Part shown: piece by piece, positions 17,661-26,992 of the stretch
Layout of the letters: each line of letters opens with the position of its first letter
How positions within the stretch are numbered: position 1 is the first letter of the stretch
Assembly (NCBI RefSeq): GCF_024813435.1
Contig: NZ_JANAEZ010000008.1
Coordinates: 62,001-126,000 of the forward strand
Reading direction: 5' to 3'
Length of the DNA stretch: 64,000 nt
DNA from: Cognataquiflexum gelatinilyticum
GTDB taxonomy: Bacteria; Bacteroidota; Bacteroidia; Cytophagales; Cyclobacteriaceae
The notes under the pieces: model-generated
What the model saw: the letters and a program-made list of their open reading frames with translations, nothing else
The model's database searches: none
What the model was told of the DNA's origin: nothing
Position numbers and translations under genes: made by a program

Positions 17661-19340
17661 TTACTTTAATTTCTTATACTTAATCCTCTTCGGAGCCACA
17701 TCGCCTAGACGCTTTTTCTTATTTTCTTCGTAATCGGAGAAGTTCCCTTCAAACCAATACACTTGTGAATCCCCTTCAAAAGCAAGAATGTGAGTACATA
17801 TCCTGTCCAAAAACCACCTATCGTGGGAAATGACAACTGCACAGCCACCAAAATTTTCCAAAGCCTCTTCGAGTGCCCTAAGGGTATTTACATCCAAATC
17901 ATTGGTCGGTTCATCTAGAAGTAAAAGGTTCCCACCTTCTTTTAGTGTTATGGCTAGGTGGACTCGATTTCTTTCCCCGCCCGATAAGATGCCTACTTTT
18001 TTCTCCTGATCGGATCCTACAAAGTTAAACTTGCCTACATATGCCCTGGCATTCATTTCTTTGTTGCCAAGTTTGATGATCTCATTTCCTTCTGATATGG
18101 TCTCATATACCGATTTGTTGGGATCAAGCCTGTCATGTTCCTGATCGACGTAGGCGAGTTTCACAGTTTCTCCCACCTCGAAATTCCCCGCATCAGCTTT
18201 TTCCTGACTGATGATTAATTTGAAAAGGGTGGATTTACCTGCACCATTTGGTCCGATGATTCCTACAATTCCTCCCTGAGGTAAGTTGAAGGATAAATTT
18301 TCGAACAATAATTTATCCCCATAGGCCTTGGACACGCCATTTACCTCCAAAACTTTTGCTCCTAATCTTGGTCCCGGAGGGATATACAATTCTAGCTTCG
18401 CTTCTTTCTCTCTTCCCTCTTCGCTGATGAGTTTGTCATAAGCACTGAGCCTGGCCTTTCCTTTGGCCTGACGGGCTTTTGGGGTCATTCTGATCCATTC
18501 CAATTCCCTTTCAAGGGTTTTTTGTCGCTTGGATTCGGTCTTTTCTTCTTGTTTCAGACGGTTTTGTTTTTGATCAAGCCACGAGGAATAGTTGCCCTTC
18601 CAAGGAATCCCCTCTCCCCTATCCAATTCCAAAATCCAACCAGCGACATTGTCCAAGAAATATCTATCGTGCGTGACGGCGATAACAGTTCCTTTATATT
18701 GCTGCAAATGCTGCTCTAACCAAAGCACCGACTCAGCATCGAGGTGGTTGGTAGGTTCATCAAGAAGCAATACATCTGGTTCCATGAGTAAAAGCCTGCA
18801 AAGTGCGACCCTTCTTTTTTCTCCCCCAGAAAGGTTTCCTATGATGGCATCACTTGGAGGAAGGCGTAGGGCATCCATGGCCTTTTCCAACATGGTGTCA
18901 AGCTCCCAAGCATTGGCTGCATCGAGCTTTTCCTGTACTTCGCCTTGTTGGGTTATCAATTTATCCATGGCATCCGGATCATCCATCAGGGCAGGATCCA
19001 TGAATTTTTCGTTTATTTCTTCAAATTCTTTAAGTAGGGCCACAGTCGAAGCCACTGCTTCCTCCACGATATCCTTCACTGTTTTGCCGGGATCTAACTT
19101 TGGTTCCTGTTCCAGCATCCCTACCGTATAACCGGGAGACCAGACCACCTCACCCAAAAACTCCTTGTCTACGCCCGCAATGATTTTCAAAAGGGAGCTT
19201 TTCCCGGATCCATTGAGACCCAAGACACCGATTTTAGCTCCATAAAAAAAAGAAAGATAAATGTCCTTTAGAACTTTTTTCTGAGGTGGGTATATTTTGG
19301 AAACCCCTGCCATAGAAAATATGATTTTTTCTGCACTCAT
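17661..19340 (-). CDS. ettA: Energy-dependent translational throttle protein EttA
   Basis: The 559 residues give a second ABC-F protein with the EttA length and motifs: GLNGSGKSSLLK, LSGGEKRRVALCRLL and LLLDEPTNHLDAESV in cassette 1; GPNGAGKSTLFK, LSGGERNRVHLA and LLLDEPTNDLDVNTL in cassette 2. The short arm and the basic linker (MTPKARQAKGKARLSAY) match EttA. EttA binds the ribosomal E site and gates the first elongation step according to ATP level. It is a single gene ending at a shared terminator and divergent from the DUF349 gene. Confidence 0.95.
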   Translation of the reverse strand: MSAEKIIFSMAGVSKIYPPQKKVLKDIYLSFFYGAKIGVLGLNGSGKSSLLKIIAGVDKEFLGEVVWSPGYTVGMLEQEPKLDPGKTVKDIVEEAVASTVALLKEFEEINEKFMDPALMDDPDAMDKLITQQGEVQEKLDAANAWELDTMLEKAMDALRLPPSDAIIGNLSGGEKRRVALCRLLLMEPDVLLLDEPTNHLDAESVLWLEQHLQQYKGTVIAVTHDRYFLDNVAGWILELDRGEGIPWKGNYSSWLDQKQNRLKQEEKTESKRQKTLERELEWIRMTPKARQAKGKARLSAYDKLISEEGREKEAKLELYIPPGPRLGAKVLEVNGVSKAYGDKLLFENLSFNLPQGGIVGIIGPNGAGKSTLFKLIISQEKADAGNFEVGETVKLAYVDQEHDRLDPNKSVYETISEGNEIIKLGNKEMNARAYVGKFNFVGSDQEKKVGILSGGERNRVHLAITLKEGGNLLLLDEPTNDLDVNTLRALEEALENFGGCAVVISHDRWFLDRICTHILAFEGDSQVYWFEGNFSDYEENKKKRLGDVAPKRIKYKKLK

Positions 19341-19476
19341 ATCTAATATTTGATTGATTTGTAAACCATGATGGACAAAGATGGCAAAAAAAGACCTTTC
19401 TTAGGATAAATGCTTTTGAATTAATTAATTTGCAAAAAAAGAAGGACCACACCACAAACCAACCTATTAAATCGCA

Positions 19477-20724
19477 ATGGAGCATCCGTACGGGTACATT
19501 AAAGATAACAAGGTTTATCTCAGGGAATTTTTGAATCAGCCGGATAGGGTGATTGGAGAAGTAAAAGAAGATGAAGCATCGACTATCAAATACTTTGAGG
19601 ACAGGTTTACTACCCTCAAAGAGAAAATAGCACAGCTTAAGAAGGACATCGAAGAAAATCAAAATAAGGGTTCATTTTTGATGAAATTGGTTCATCTGAA
19701 AGATTCCTTGTTGGAATATGATGCCTTAGGTGATTTTATTCCGCTGATAGATGAATTGGAGCAACTCCAAGAATATCTTGAAGATATCATCAAGAAAAAC
19801 AGGGAGAAAAACCTTGAAATCAAAAAGGGACTTATTTTAGAAGCGGAAGCTTTGAAAAACAGTACTGAGTGGAAGGAAACTGCTGACGAATTCAAAAACC
19901 TAAAAATGCGGTGGATCAAAACTGGGCCCGTAGAGAAGGAATTTGAAGAGGAAATGGAAGAATCCTTCAATAATGCGATCGATACTTTTTTTGAAAATAG
20001 AAAAAACTTTTTTGAGGATATGGCCGTACAGGCTGAGGTCAACATAAAAATCTATGAGAAGTTAGTCATTGAAGCTCGAGCAGCATTTGACAATCCTGAT
20101 GCTAAGAGAGCATTTGAAATCTCCAAAAGGATCCAAAAGGAATGGAAAGCTGCAGGAAGGGTGCCAGCTGAAAAAAGACAGCCACTTTGGGATGAATTTT
20201 CCAAATTGAACAATAGGATTTTCAGCAGATTCCGCAGAACCATGGAAACAGGTCCGCAGATGAAACCATGGGAGTTGATGAAAAAAATGGAGTCCATGAC
20301 GGACGAAATGAAAAAACTCGCTTATGCCGAAACAAATCCAGATGGAGTTTCGTCTGCCAAAAGATTGCAGGCAGAATGGAAAAAACTTCCACAACGCAAG
20401 CCCAAAGAAGCAAATCTGATTATGCGTTCTTTTACTTTCTTTTCTGAAATAGTTTTTGAAAAACTATTCTTGGAGAGGTTGGCGATGTCAAAATATGAGG
20501 ACTTCAATCAAAAGGACAAAACAGAACAGAAAAAGATTAAAATGGGAATCTTGAGAGATCTGATTCACAGGGATGAAAGCGAACTCGCTACAGTAAAAGA
20601 CAATGCTGAAAATTTCAGAACAAATGAGGAAGACTTTGAAGTCATGATGAGAAGAAAAATCGGAACATTCAAAAGAAAAATTGATGTGAAAACTTTCATT
20701 CTCAAAGAACTTTCAAATAAATAA
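19477..20724 (+). CDS. DUF349 coiled-coil protein
   Basis: The 415-residue protein is highly charged and mostly helical, with repeated DUF349 units recognisable by W-K-x-x-G-x-V and LWDEFSKLNNRIF-like blocks (about 125-160, 215-250 and 295-330). DUF349 proteins are cytosolic and of unsettled function; in some bacteria they are linked to competence or nucleic-acid metabolism, which I cannot extend to this case. No signal peptide. It is followed after 76 bases by the DUF2795 gene, which has its own promoter. Confidence 0.87.
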   Translation: MEHPYGYIKDNKVYLREFLNQPDRVIGEVKEDEASTIKYFEDRFTTLKEKIAQLKKDIEENQNKGSFLMKLVHLKDSLLEYDALGDFIPLIDELEQLQEYLEDIIKKNREKNLEIKKGLILEAEALKNSTEWKETADEFKNLKMRWIKTGPVEKEFEEEMEESFNNAIDTFFENRKNFFEDMAVQAEVNIKIYEKLVIEARAAFDNPDAKRAFEISKRIQKEWKAAGRVPAEKRQPLWDEFSKLNNRIFSRFRRTMETGPQMKPWELMKKMESMTDEMKKLAYAETNPDGVSSAKRLQAEWKKLPQRKPKEANLIMRSFTFFSEIVFEKLFLERLAMSKYEDFNQKDKTEQKKIKMGILRDLIHRDESELATVKDNAENFRTNEEDFEVMMRRKIGTFKRKIDVKTFILKELSNK

Positions 20725-20734
20725 TAAGTTAACA

Positions 20735-20763
20735 TTGAAAATTTAAAACAATTTCTATTTTTG
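20735..20763 (+). promoter_or_regulatory. Bacteroidota promoter of the DUF2795 gene
   Basis: TTG (20735-20737), 18 bases, then TATTTTTG (20756-20763): both consensus elements at correct spacing. The start codon follows 37 bases later at 20801. Confidence 0.7.
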
Positions 20764-20800
20764 CAGACCGCTAAGGCTGTAAACATTTAAAACTCACACT

Positions 20801-21022
20801 ATGTATTGGACACTAGAACTTGCGTCATATCTTGAAGACGCACCTTGGCCTGCAACTAAAGACGAATTGATTGATTATGCAATCCGTTCAGGTGCTCCTT
20901 TGGAAGTTGTCGAAAACCTCCAAGAATTAGAGGATGACGGCGAGCCTTACGAAAATATCGAGGAAATTTGGCCCGATTATCCCACAAAAGACGATTTCTT
21001 CTTCAATGAAGATGAATATTAA
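20801..21022 (+). CDS. Small acidic DUF2795 protein
   Basis: The 73-residue product is strongly acidic (many D and E, ending DDFFFNEDEY) and carries the DUF2795 pattern: WTLELASYLEDAPWPATKDELIDYAIRSGAP followed by VVENLQELEDDGEPYENIEEIWPDYP-like residues. DUF2795 proteins are widespread small cytosolic proteins of unknown role. A good promoter before it and a strong terminator after it mark it as an independent, probably well expressed gene. Confidence 0.93.
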   Translation: MYWTLELASYLEDAPWPATKDELIDYAIRSGAPLEVVENLQELEDDGEPYENIEEIWPDYPTKDDFFFNEDEY

Positions 21023-21049
21023 AAAAGCCCGACATCGGGCTTTTTTTTT
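21021..21049 (+). terminator. Strong terminator after the DUF2795 gene
   Basis: AAAAAAGCCCGA pairs with TCGGGCTTTTTT around a tight loop and runs into nine T. It also abuts the end of the converging response-regulator gene at 21048. Confidence 0.9.
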
Positions 21050-21782
21050 ATATCCCCAAGACCAACTTGAGTTTTGGAAATCCTGATTTGCTTACCGGAA
21101 TATTTTCACCTCCTCTTAACTTCAACATATAACCTTCTTTTTCATAAGGTTCAATTTTAGTGATTTCTGAAATATTGACAAGGTACGACCTATGCACCCT
21201 TACAAAAAGTGAAGTATCTAATGATTTCTCATAAAAAGAAAGGGTCTTGTTTTTTAAAAATTTCCCCTCTTTGGTATAAATATTCACATAATCATCATTG
21301 GCCTCAAGGTATTTGATTTCATTGATTGGAATAATTTTGATCTCATTTTTCACCTTCAATACTACCCTGTTTGCAGATTCCGGATTCAAAACACTTTCAT
21401 TTTTAAAAGCATTGATGCTTTCCTGATTGTTACCCATTTGGAGGAATTTCTCCAATGATTTGGCAAACCTTGCTTTGGAAAAAGGCTTGAGCAAATAATC
21501 CACTGCGTGGGCATCAAATGCTTTGAGGGCAAAGGCATCAAATGCAGTGGTAAATATCACAGCCGGTGGGTTATCCAACAATTCGAGCAATTCAAATCCT
21601 GTAAGTTTAGGCATTTGTATATCCAAAAAAATCAGATCAGGTTTATGCTCCTGAATGGCTTTCAAACCTTCAAAGCCATCGTGGCAAACTTTTTGAATTT
21701 CGAATTGGGGAAAATCGGCCAAATATTCACTGACCAATTCGGTTGCCAATGGCTCATCATCCATTATCAGTACTTTAATCAT
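21048..21782 (-). CDS. LytTR-family response regulator
   Basis: The 244 residues comprise a receiver domain (phospho-acceptor D54 in LIFLDIQMPKLTG, acidic pair D8-D9, and the K in YLLKPF) and a C-terminal LytTR DNA-binding domain (about 140-240, with IKYLEANDDYVNIYTKEGKF and FVRVHRSYLVNI). Its start overlaps the 3' end of the kinase gene by eight bases, so the pair is translationally coupled. LytTR regulators usually bind two short direct repeats; the target here is unknown, though a LiaF-like gene in the same operon suggests cell-envelope sensing. Confidence 0.95.
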   Translation of the reverse strand: MIKVLIMDDEPLATELVSEYLADFPQFEIQKVCHDGFEGLKAIQEHKPDLIFLDIQMPKLTGFELLELLDNPPAVIFTTAFDAFALKAFDAHAVDYLLKPFSKARFAKSLEKFLQMGNNQESINAFKNESVLNPESANRVVLKVKNEIKIIPINEIKYLEANDDYVNIYTKEGKFLKNKTLSFYEKSLDTSLFVRVHRSYLVNISEITKIEPYEKEGYMLKLRGGENIPVSKSGFPKLKLVLGI

Positions 21783-22818
21783 TCCTTTGAGGGATTTTTA
21801 AGTTGACGGTAAATTCCTTTGCTTTTACTTTGGTTTCCAACAAATCATTTCTTCCAAACAATAAATATAGTCTCCTTTTGACAGCATCAAGTCCAAATCC
21901 TGTTCCTTTTGCCTGTCCTGCTTCCATGTCAAAAGGATTTGACAAGGTCACCTTTAGGTAATTTTGCTGCATTACAAATGATAAACTGATCAAAACCTCA
22001 CCGGTCACTCCGTACAAGCCATGCTTAATCGAATTTTCAAGAAGGGGTTGAATCATCAAAGGCGGCACTTTAGCCTCCAAAGCGGATTCATCAATTTGGA
22101 ATTCAACCTTTAGCCTATGACCAAATCTCACTTTTTCGATATCAAGATAAAGGTTAAGGTAATCCTTTTCCTCAGAAACAGTAAGCCAGTTTTGGTCATC
22201 CTTTTTGATGGTTCCTCTGAGAAATTCGGCCAACTGAAGCACCATTTCTCTTGCTTTTTCGGGTTGGCTTTTGATCAATGCGCTAATTGAATTCAGGCTA
22301 TTGAATAAAAAATGTGGTTGTAACTGCTGACGCAAATGATAGAGTTCGGCGTCTTTTGCCATCTGATCTATTTTCTCTTGTCTCTCTTTGGTTTTAATCT
22401 GGTCTTCAATTTTGGCATTGAATACCAAAAGGGCAGCCCAAGAAACATACAAAATGAAAGCTATCAATCCTTTGACCGGCATGACTTTGCTTGCAAAGTC
22501 AAGATAATCATGCTCGGAACTTAAAAAAAATCCCAGAAAATAATCGCCGGCAAAAACCAAAGCCACAGCAAATACCCATCCGAAGTTTAGAACCATCAAG
22601 GCTTGCGAGCGCTTTGGCAGGTAATATTTGAAAACGTTTTCCAATACCCAAAATCCAAATAGGATTAAGAGAGAATGAACAGCAGAATCAATCAGGGCAG
22701 ATTGGAAAGGATATCCATAAAAGCTAATCAAATAAGCCAAAGCCACCATCCAAAGAAAGACAGCGGCTAAGGCTTTTAACCAGTCAAAATTATTGCGTGA
22801 AATCAGATTTCTTAGCAT
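21775..22818 (-). CDS. LytS/YehU-type sensor histidine kinase
   Basis: The 347-residue kinase has four predicted membrane helices in the first ~150 residues, a short coiled coil, the His_kinase domain with phospho-acceptor His in QLQPHFLFNSLNSISALI, and an ATPase domain with PLLENSIKHGL (N box) and GTGFGLDAVKRRL (G box). No periplasmic sensor domain is apparent, so it probably senses within the membrane. I start at MLRNLISR: an AGGA ribosome-binding site lies five bases upstream, 10 bases after the stop of the LiaF-like gene; the longer frame would overlap that gene. Confidence 0.92.
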   Translation of the reverse strand: MLRNLISRNNFDWLKALAAVFLWMVALAYLISFYGYPFQSALIDSAVHSLLILFGFWVLENVFKYYLPKRSQALMVLNFGWVFAVALVFAGDYFLGFFLSSEHDYLDFASKVMPVKGLIAFILYVSWAALLVFNAKIEDQIKTKERQEKIDQMAKDAELYHLRQQLQPHFLFNSLNSISALIKSQPEKAREMVLQLAEFLRGTIKKDDQNWLTVSEEKDYLNLYLDIEKVRFGHRLKVEFQIDESALEAKVPPLMIQPLLENSIKHGLYGVTGEVLISLSFVMQQNYLKVTLSNPFDMEAGQAKGTGFGLDAVKRRLYLLFGRNDLLETKVKAKEFTVNLKIPQRND

Positions 22819-22828
22819 TTGATCCTGA

Positions 22829-23617
22829 TTAGAAAGATTTGATCTCCAAACCTCCAAAGATGATGGACCCATAGATCCTCAGAACTTTGGTCCCATCATT
22901 GGGAGTTGGCGGATACATCCTTTTATCCTCTATTCCTGCAAAGATATTGGTGACATTGATCTGAAGGTCCCAATGAGGGGGTACAATGAGTTTTACACCA
23001 CCAAAAGCCACTTCCACATTAATGATCGCTCCATCAGCGAGGTCTGCCTGGGAAAGGTCAATGTCAGTTCCTCCAAAAATCGCCGAAATCTTACCTCCTT
23101 GGAAATTTTTGGACAATACCCGCTTCTGTATCCCAGTAAACAAAGCCTGGGCATTGATGGTGTCGCCATTGTCGGTAAAGGATATGGATTGGGGTTTAGC
23201 AAAATTTTGAGAAAAAGGATCCTTGGTCGTCGCTGATGCTTCAGTGTTTTTGTTGTATGATTTAAAAAAAGCATCATTAAATTTATTCCTGTCTCTTGAT
23301 CTTTTAAGAATAAGAAAGATTCCAAGGATAATCAATCCGATAGGAATAATGAATGGTTCTAGTTCAATTGGAATCCCAAATTCTCTTTTTGCCAGTAAGA
23401 AAGATCCGAAAAGAAGCATGAAAACTCCGAACCCCGACTGACCATTATGCTTGATCAGACTGACAACCCCAATGGCGATGAGAATCATCGGCCATGAAAA
23501 AAACCATCCGGGAAGCCAGAATCCCATTGCTTTCAATAATAACACCCCGCCGATAGCAAGGATAATGATGCCTGCTGTGAGGTCATTGTTTTTGGAGGAA
23601 AATTTATTCTTTGCCAT
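22829..23617 (-). CDS. LiaF-like membrane protein (cell-wall stress sensor family)
   Basis: From MAKNKFSS the product is 262 residues: four short hydrophobic segments (about 15-100; LiaI/LiaF-TM type, containing GIIILAIGGVLLL and WPMILIAIGVVSL) and a beta-rich C-terminal domain (about 150-262) with FGGTDIDLSQADL and FGGVKLIVPPHWDLQINVTNIFAGI, typical of the LiaF C-terminal repeat domain. LiaF inhibits the LiaRS system in Gram-positive bacteria under envelope stress. Here it is first in an operon with a LytS-type kinase and LytTR regulator, a plausible three-part sensor. An upstream -7 element (23658-23651) favours this start over the longer frame beginning at 23653. Confidence 0.87.
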   Translation of the reverse strand: MAKNKFSSKNNDLTAGIIILAIGGVLLLKAMGFWLPGWFFSWPMILIAIGVVSLIKHNGQSGFGVFMLLFGSFLLAKREFGIPIELEPFIIPIGLIILGIFLILKRSRDRNKFNDAFFKSYNKNTEASATTKDPFSQNFAKPQSISFTDNGDTINAQALFTGIQKRVLSKNFQGGKISAIFGGTDIDLSQADLADGAIINVEVAFGGVKLIVPPHWDLQINVTNIFAGIEDKRMYPPTPNDGTKVLRIYGSIIFGGLEIKSF

Positions 23618-23650
23618 GATATTGTTGTTTTTTGATTCATTTGATGATGA

Positions 23651-23658
23651 CAAAGCTA
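23651..23658 (-). promoter_or_regulatory. Candidate -7 element of the LiaF-like/LytS/LytTR operon
   Basis: TAGCTTTG on the minus strand matches TAnnTTTG, 33 bases before the chosen ATG. No clear -33 is seen. Confidence 0.45.
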
Positions 23659-23744
23659 TATCATGAGGAAAAAATAAGAGACATGAAATAGGTTATCACC
23701 GAAAGATTCTCGGTGAATGAAGGAAAATACTAGGTAAACGGATT

Positions 23745-24425
23745 TTAAATTAACCGTTTCTTGACCAAAAAGTCGGCGTAAACCATGTCATCAGGACTGG
23801 TTATTTTAATATTCTCAGGATTTCCTGAAATCAGTTCTACTTGCCAACCCTGATGTTCATATACTGTGGCATCGTCGGTAAAGTGGTATAGTTCGGTGAC
23901 ATCAAATGCTTTTTTTATTTTGGAAAGCAAAAAAGTCTGGGGGGTCTGAACCAACCTGAAATTCTGTCTTTCCTGAAAAAATGATTTTCCATCATCCGTC
24001 AATTTCCTCAAGGAATCCTTGAGCGCAACGACCGCAATGGCAGATCCGGATTTTTCAGCCACATCAAAACTTTCAAGAATCACCTGTGAACTAACAAAAG
24101 GCCTGACTCCATCGTGAATAGCGACAATTCCTTCTGAATGAAATATAGAATCCAATCCATTCTTGACAGATTGAAACCTGCTGTTACCCCCTTTTATGAT
24201 CGCATGCGGAATATCAAATTGGTATTGACCGCAAAGATCTCCCCAAAAGCCAAAGTCCTTTTCAGGAATTACTAAAATCAAATTGATGTCAGAGAGAGTT
24301 TTGAAAAAAACTTCAAGGGTATGCATCAGAATCGGCTTTCCACCTATTTCTAAATACTGCTTTGAAATCGGAGCTCCCATACGGGTCCCACTTCCTCCTG
24401 CTACAATTACGGCAAACTTATTCAT
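23745..24425 (-). CDS. ispD: 2-C-methyl-D-erythritol 4-phosphate cytidylyltransferase
   Basis: The 226 residues show the IspD nucleotide-binding start VIVAGGSGTRMGAPISKQYLEIGGKPIL, the central AIHDGVRPFVS and late FRLVQTPQTF and FTDDATVYEH motifs. IspD transfers CMP to methylerythritol phosphate, the third step of the MEP isoprenoid pathway. Length fits the family. It follows queA on the same strand, but the terminator at 24503-24524 separates them. No ispF fusion is present. Confidence 0.95.
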   Translation of the reverse strand: MNKFAVIVAGGSGTRMGAPISKQYLEIGGKPILMHTLEVFFKTLSDINLILVIPEKDFGFWGDLCGQYQFDIPHAIIKGGNSRFQSVKNGLDSIFHSEGIVAIHDGVRPFVSSQVILESFDVAEKSGSAIAVVALKDSLRKLTDDGKSFFQERQNFRLVQTPQTFLLSKIKKAFDVTELYHFTDDATVYEHQGWQVELISGNPENIKITSPDDMVYADFLVKKRLI

Positions 24426-24502
24426 TTTACGATTGGATGTTCAAATTCGGAATTTGATTGTATTCCATTACAACTCCAAGATGAAAAAAATAGAAAATAA
24501 AA

Positions 24503-24524
24503 AAAAGGCTCTTGCGAGCCTTTT
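24503..24524 (-). terminator. queA terminator
   Basis: AAAAGGCTC pairs with GAGCCTTTT around a 4-base loop, with an A run to the left that is the U tract on the minus strand. Confidence 0.85.
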
Positions 24525-24530
24525 AATGTT

Positions 24531-25580
24531 TTAGAGGATTAGCATGGCATCTCCATAGGAGAAAAACCGATACTTTTCTTTGACGGCTTCTTTATAAGCT
24601 TTCATCACCAAATCATAACCTCCAAACGCAGATGCAGTCATCAATAAGGTCGATTCAGGCAAATGGAAGTTTGTGATAAGTGCATTGGCAATTTTAAAAT
24701 CATAAGGAGGAATAATAAACTTATCAGTCCAACCGCTGCTGACTTTCAATCTGCTGTTGGCAGTCACGGAAGATTCAACAGTCTTCAAAGTGGTGGTACC
24801 TACAGCCACTACTTTCCTTTTGTTATCCAAAGCCTCATTGACCAAATCAACGGTTTTTTGAGGGATATCGTAATTTTCGGAATCCATTTTGTGCTTAGTT
24901 AGGTCTTCCACGTCCACTTGTCTAAAAGTGCCCAATCCCACGTGAAGAGTTATAGGACAAACTTCCACGCCTTTCAATTCCAATCTTTTCAAAAGATGGG
25001 GGGTGAAATGAAGACCTGCTGTCGGTGCGGCCACTGCCCCTACATTTTTGGCGAAAATAGTCTGATACCTTTCTCTGTCTTCAGACTCCACTTTCCGCTC
25101 AATGAATTCCTTCAAGATCGGTGTCTCACCAAGGGTATCTATTGTTTTGTAAAATTCCTCATCCGAACCGTCAAATAGAAATCTGATAGTTCTACCACGG
25201 GAAGTAGTGTTGTCAATAACCTCAGCAACCAAATCACTATCTCCAAAATAAAGTTTGTTTCCAACCCTTATTTTTCTGGCAGGATCTACCAAAACATCCC
25301 AAAGTCTCAGGTCCTGATTTAATTCTCTTAAAAGAAAAACTTCAATTTTTGCACCTGTTTTTTCTTTATTGCCGTACAACCTTGCAGGGAAGACTTTGGT
25401 GTCGTTCATGACAAATACGTCGCCGTCACCAAAATATTCGATGATGTCTTTGAAAATACGGTGTTCAATTTCACCGGTTTTTCTATGAACCACCATGAGT
25501 CGGGATTCGTCTCTATTTGGTGTGGGATATAAAGAAATTAATTTTTTGGGGACGTCGAATTTAAAGTCTGATAACTTCAT
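24531..25580 (-). CDS. queA: tRNA preQ1(34) S-adenosylmethionine ribosyltransferase-isomerase
   Basis: From MKLSDFKFDVPKKLI the product is 349 residues and has the QueA hallmarks: IALYP-like start (LISLYPTPNRDESRLMV), VFVMNDTKVFPARLYG, APTAGLHFTPHLL, THVGLGTF-type LHVGLGTFRQV, and TNFHLPESTLLMTASAFGG. It adds and rearranges the ribosyl group of SAM onto preQ1 at tRNA position 34, making epoxyqueuosine. The 17 residues upstream in the open frame lie across the probable promoter (-7 TAACTTTG on the minus strand at 25636-25629) and are not used. Confidence 0.95.
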   Translation of the reverse strand: MKLSDFKFDVPKKLISLYPTPNRDESRLMVVHRKTGEIEHRIFKDIIEYFGDGDVFVMNDTKVFPARLYGNKEKTGAKIEVFLLRELNQDLRLWDVLVDPARKIRVGNKLYFGDSDLVAEVIDNTTSRGRTIRFLFDGSDEEFYKTIDTLGETPILKEFIERKVESEDRERYQTIFAKNVGAVAAPTAGLHFTPHLLKRLELKGVEVCPITLHVGLGTFRQVDVEDLTKHKMDSENYDIPQKTVDLVNEALDNKRKVVAVGTTTLKTVESSVTANSRLKVSSGWTDKFIIPPYDFKIANALITNFHLPESTLLMTASAFGGYDLVMKAYKEAVKEKYRFFSYGDAMLIL

Positions 25581-25628
25581 AGGTTGTGAATATGATATTC
25601 TTGATCTTAATTTAAGATTTAAAAACCG

Positions 25629-25636
25629 CAAAGTTA
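25629..25636 (-). promoter_or_regulatory. Candidate -7 element of queA
   Basis: TAACTTTG on the minus strand fits TAnnTTTG, 48 bases before the queA ATG; no paired -33 found. Confidence 0.45.
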
Positions 25637-25696
25637 AAAATAAAAATCCCGAATTCTACTTATATTGCCAATTACTTTTAAAACAACTTCTAAGAC

Positions 25697-26941
25697 GTGA
25701 TATTTCTAAAACTAATCTGGGAAAGTGTGCTGTTTGCCATGCAAGCCCTAAAATCAAACCTGACTAGGACCATTCTTTCTCTTTTGGGAGTAACTGTGGG
25801 GATTTTCGCCATCATTGCTGTATTTACTTTAGTAGATTCACTCGAAAAAAACATTAAATCCAGCTTTAGTTTTTTGGGTAGCAATGTTGTTACGGTCAAC
25901 AGGTTTCAATTTGTGGGAGGGCCCGATTATCCTTGGTGGAAATATTTCCGAAGACCTTACAGTACCTATTCTGAATATACTTTCCTTAAAGAAAAACTGA
26001 GAAATGCTGAGGCTGTCTCTTTTTCAGCTGGGGCAAATACTACAGTTCAGTTCGGAAGTAATTCATATAAAGGCACAAATCTTACCGGAGTCACATATAC
26101 CTACAAGGATGTATATGACGTTCCGGTACAAAAAGGAAGGTTTTTTACAGAATCAGAAATAAATGGATCTAGAAATGTGGCAATAATTGGGGAGAAAGTA
26201 GCCAATACTTTATTTCCCAACTCTGAGCCTATCGGAAAAGAAATTAAGATCAAAGGGGCAAAATTTGTCGTCATCGGCATATTCGAATTGGAGGGAGAAG
26301 GCTTATTTGAAATTGCATCCAAAGATGAAGCAGCCATGATTCCTTATGGCAGTTTCACCAAATTGTTTTTTGTGGGTAAAAATGGAATTGAACCAAGCAT
26401 AGCTGTCAAAGGCTTGGAAAGTGACATTGGTATGATCGCTTTGGAAAATGAACTGATCGGGTCACTTAGGGCTAAAAGGGGATTAAAACCTACAGAAGAA
26501 GATAATTTCTCGTTAAACAAATCCGAATTCATCATGAATACACTGGGATCGATATTCGATGTCATCAGTGGTGCAGGCTGGGTCATCGGAGGTTTCTCTA
26601 TTCTTGTTGGGGGTTTTGGAATTGCCAATATCATGTTTGTTTCTGTCAAAGAAAGGACCAATATCATAGGAATCCAAAAATCCCTTGGTGCAAAAAATTA
26701 CTTTATTTTATTCCAATTCCTCTTTGAGGCTGTCTTCCTCAGTTTGATTGGGGGAGTAACAGGAATCATAATCGTATATGGACTCACATTCCTTCAGCTA
26801 GGCTCTTTGGAGTTGATTTTGTCCTTGAAAAACATTGTCCTGGGATTGGGTATTTCATCTATAATAGGAATAGTATCTGGGATTGTTCCTGCCACTCTTG
26901 CAGCAAAACTTGATCCGGTAGAAGCTATCCGAGCAGCATAA
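25697..26941 (+). CDS. ABC transporter permease, MacB/FtsX type
   Basis: The 414 residues have the MacB topology: one N-terminal membrane helix (about 22-45, TILSLLGVTVGIFAIIAVF), a large periplasmic MacB core domain (about 48-285), and three C-terminal helices of the FtsX domain (about 290-405, with ERTNIIGIQKSLGAKNYFIL and the terminal KLDPVEAIRA motif). The start is GTG (IFLKLIWES follows), which keeps the usual family N terminus. No ATPase gene lies next to it, so its partner is encoded elsewhere. Members export peptides, lipoproteins or drugs; the cargo is unknown. Confidence 0.92.
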   Translation: MIFLKLIWESVLFAMQALKSNLTRTILSLLGVTVGIFAIIAVFTLVDSLEKNIKSSFSFLGSNVVTVNRFQFVGGPDYPWWKYFRRPYSTYSEYTFLKEKLRNAEAVSFSAGANTTVQFGSNSYKGTNLTGVTYTYKDVYDVPVQKGRFFTESEINGSRNVAIIGEKVANTLFPNSEPIGKEIKIKGAKFVVIGIFELEGEGLFEIASKDEAAMIPYGSFTKLFFVGKNGIEPSIAVKGLESDIGMIALENELIGSLRAKRGLKPTEEDNFSLNKSEFIMNTLGSIFDVISGAGWVIGGFSILVGGFGIANIMFVSVKERTNIIGIQKSLGAKNYFILFQFLFEAVFLSLIGGVTGIIIVYGLTFLQLGSLELILSLKNIVLGLGISSIIGIVSGIVPATLAAKLDPVEAIRAA

Positions 26942-26970
26942 AAAAAAAGACCCTAATAGGGTCTTTTTTT
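26941..26970. terminator. Bidirectional terminator between the permease gene and recA
   Basis: AAAAAAAGACCCT pairs with AGGGTCTTTTTTT around a short loop, between converging genes; both strands get a U tract. Confidence 0.9.
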
Positions 26971-26992
26971 GTTTATGATTGAAAGGATTTTT

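Noticed and set aside
25697..25699. Wrong start for the permease because it is GTG
   Set aside because: The GTG gives the family-typical N terminus and nearby ATG codons would remove part of the first membrane helix.
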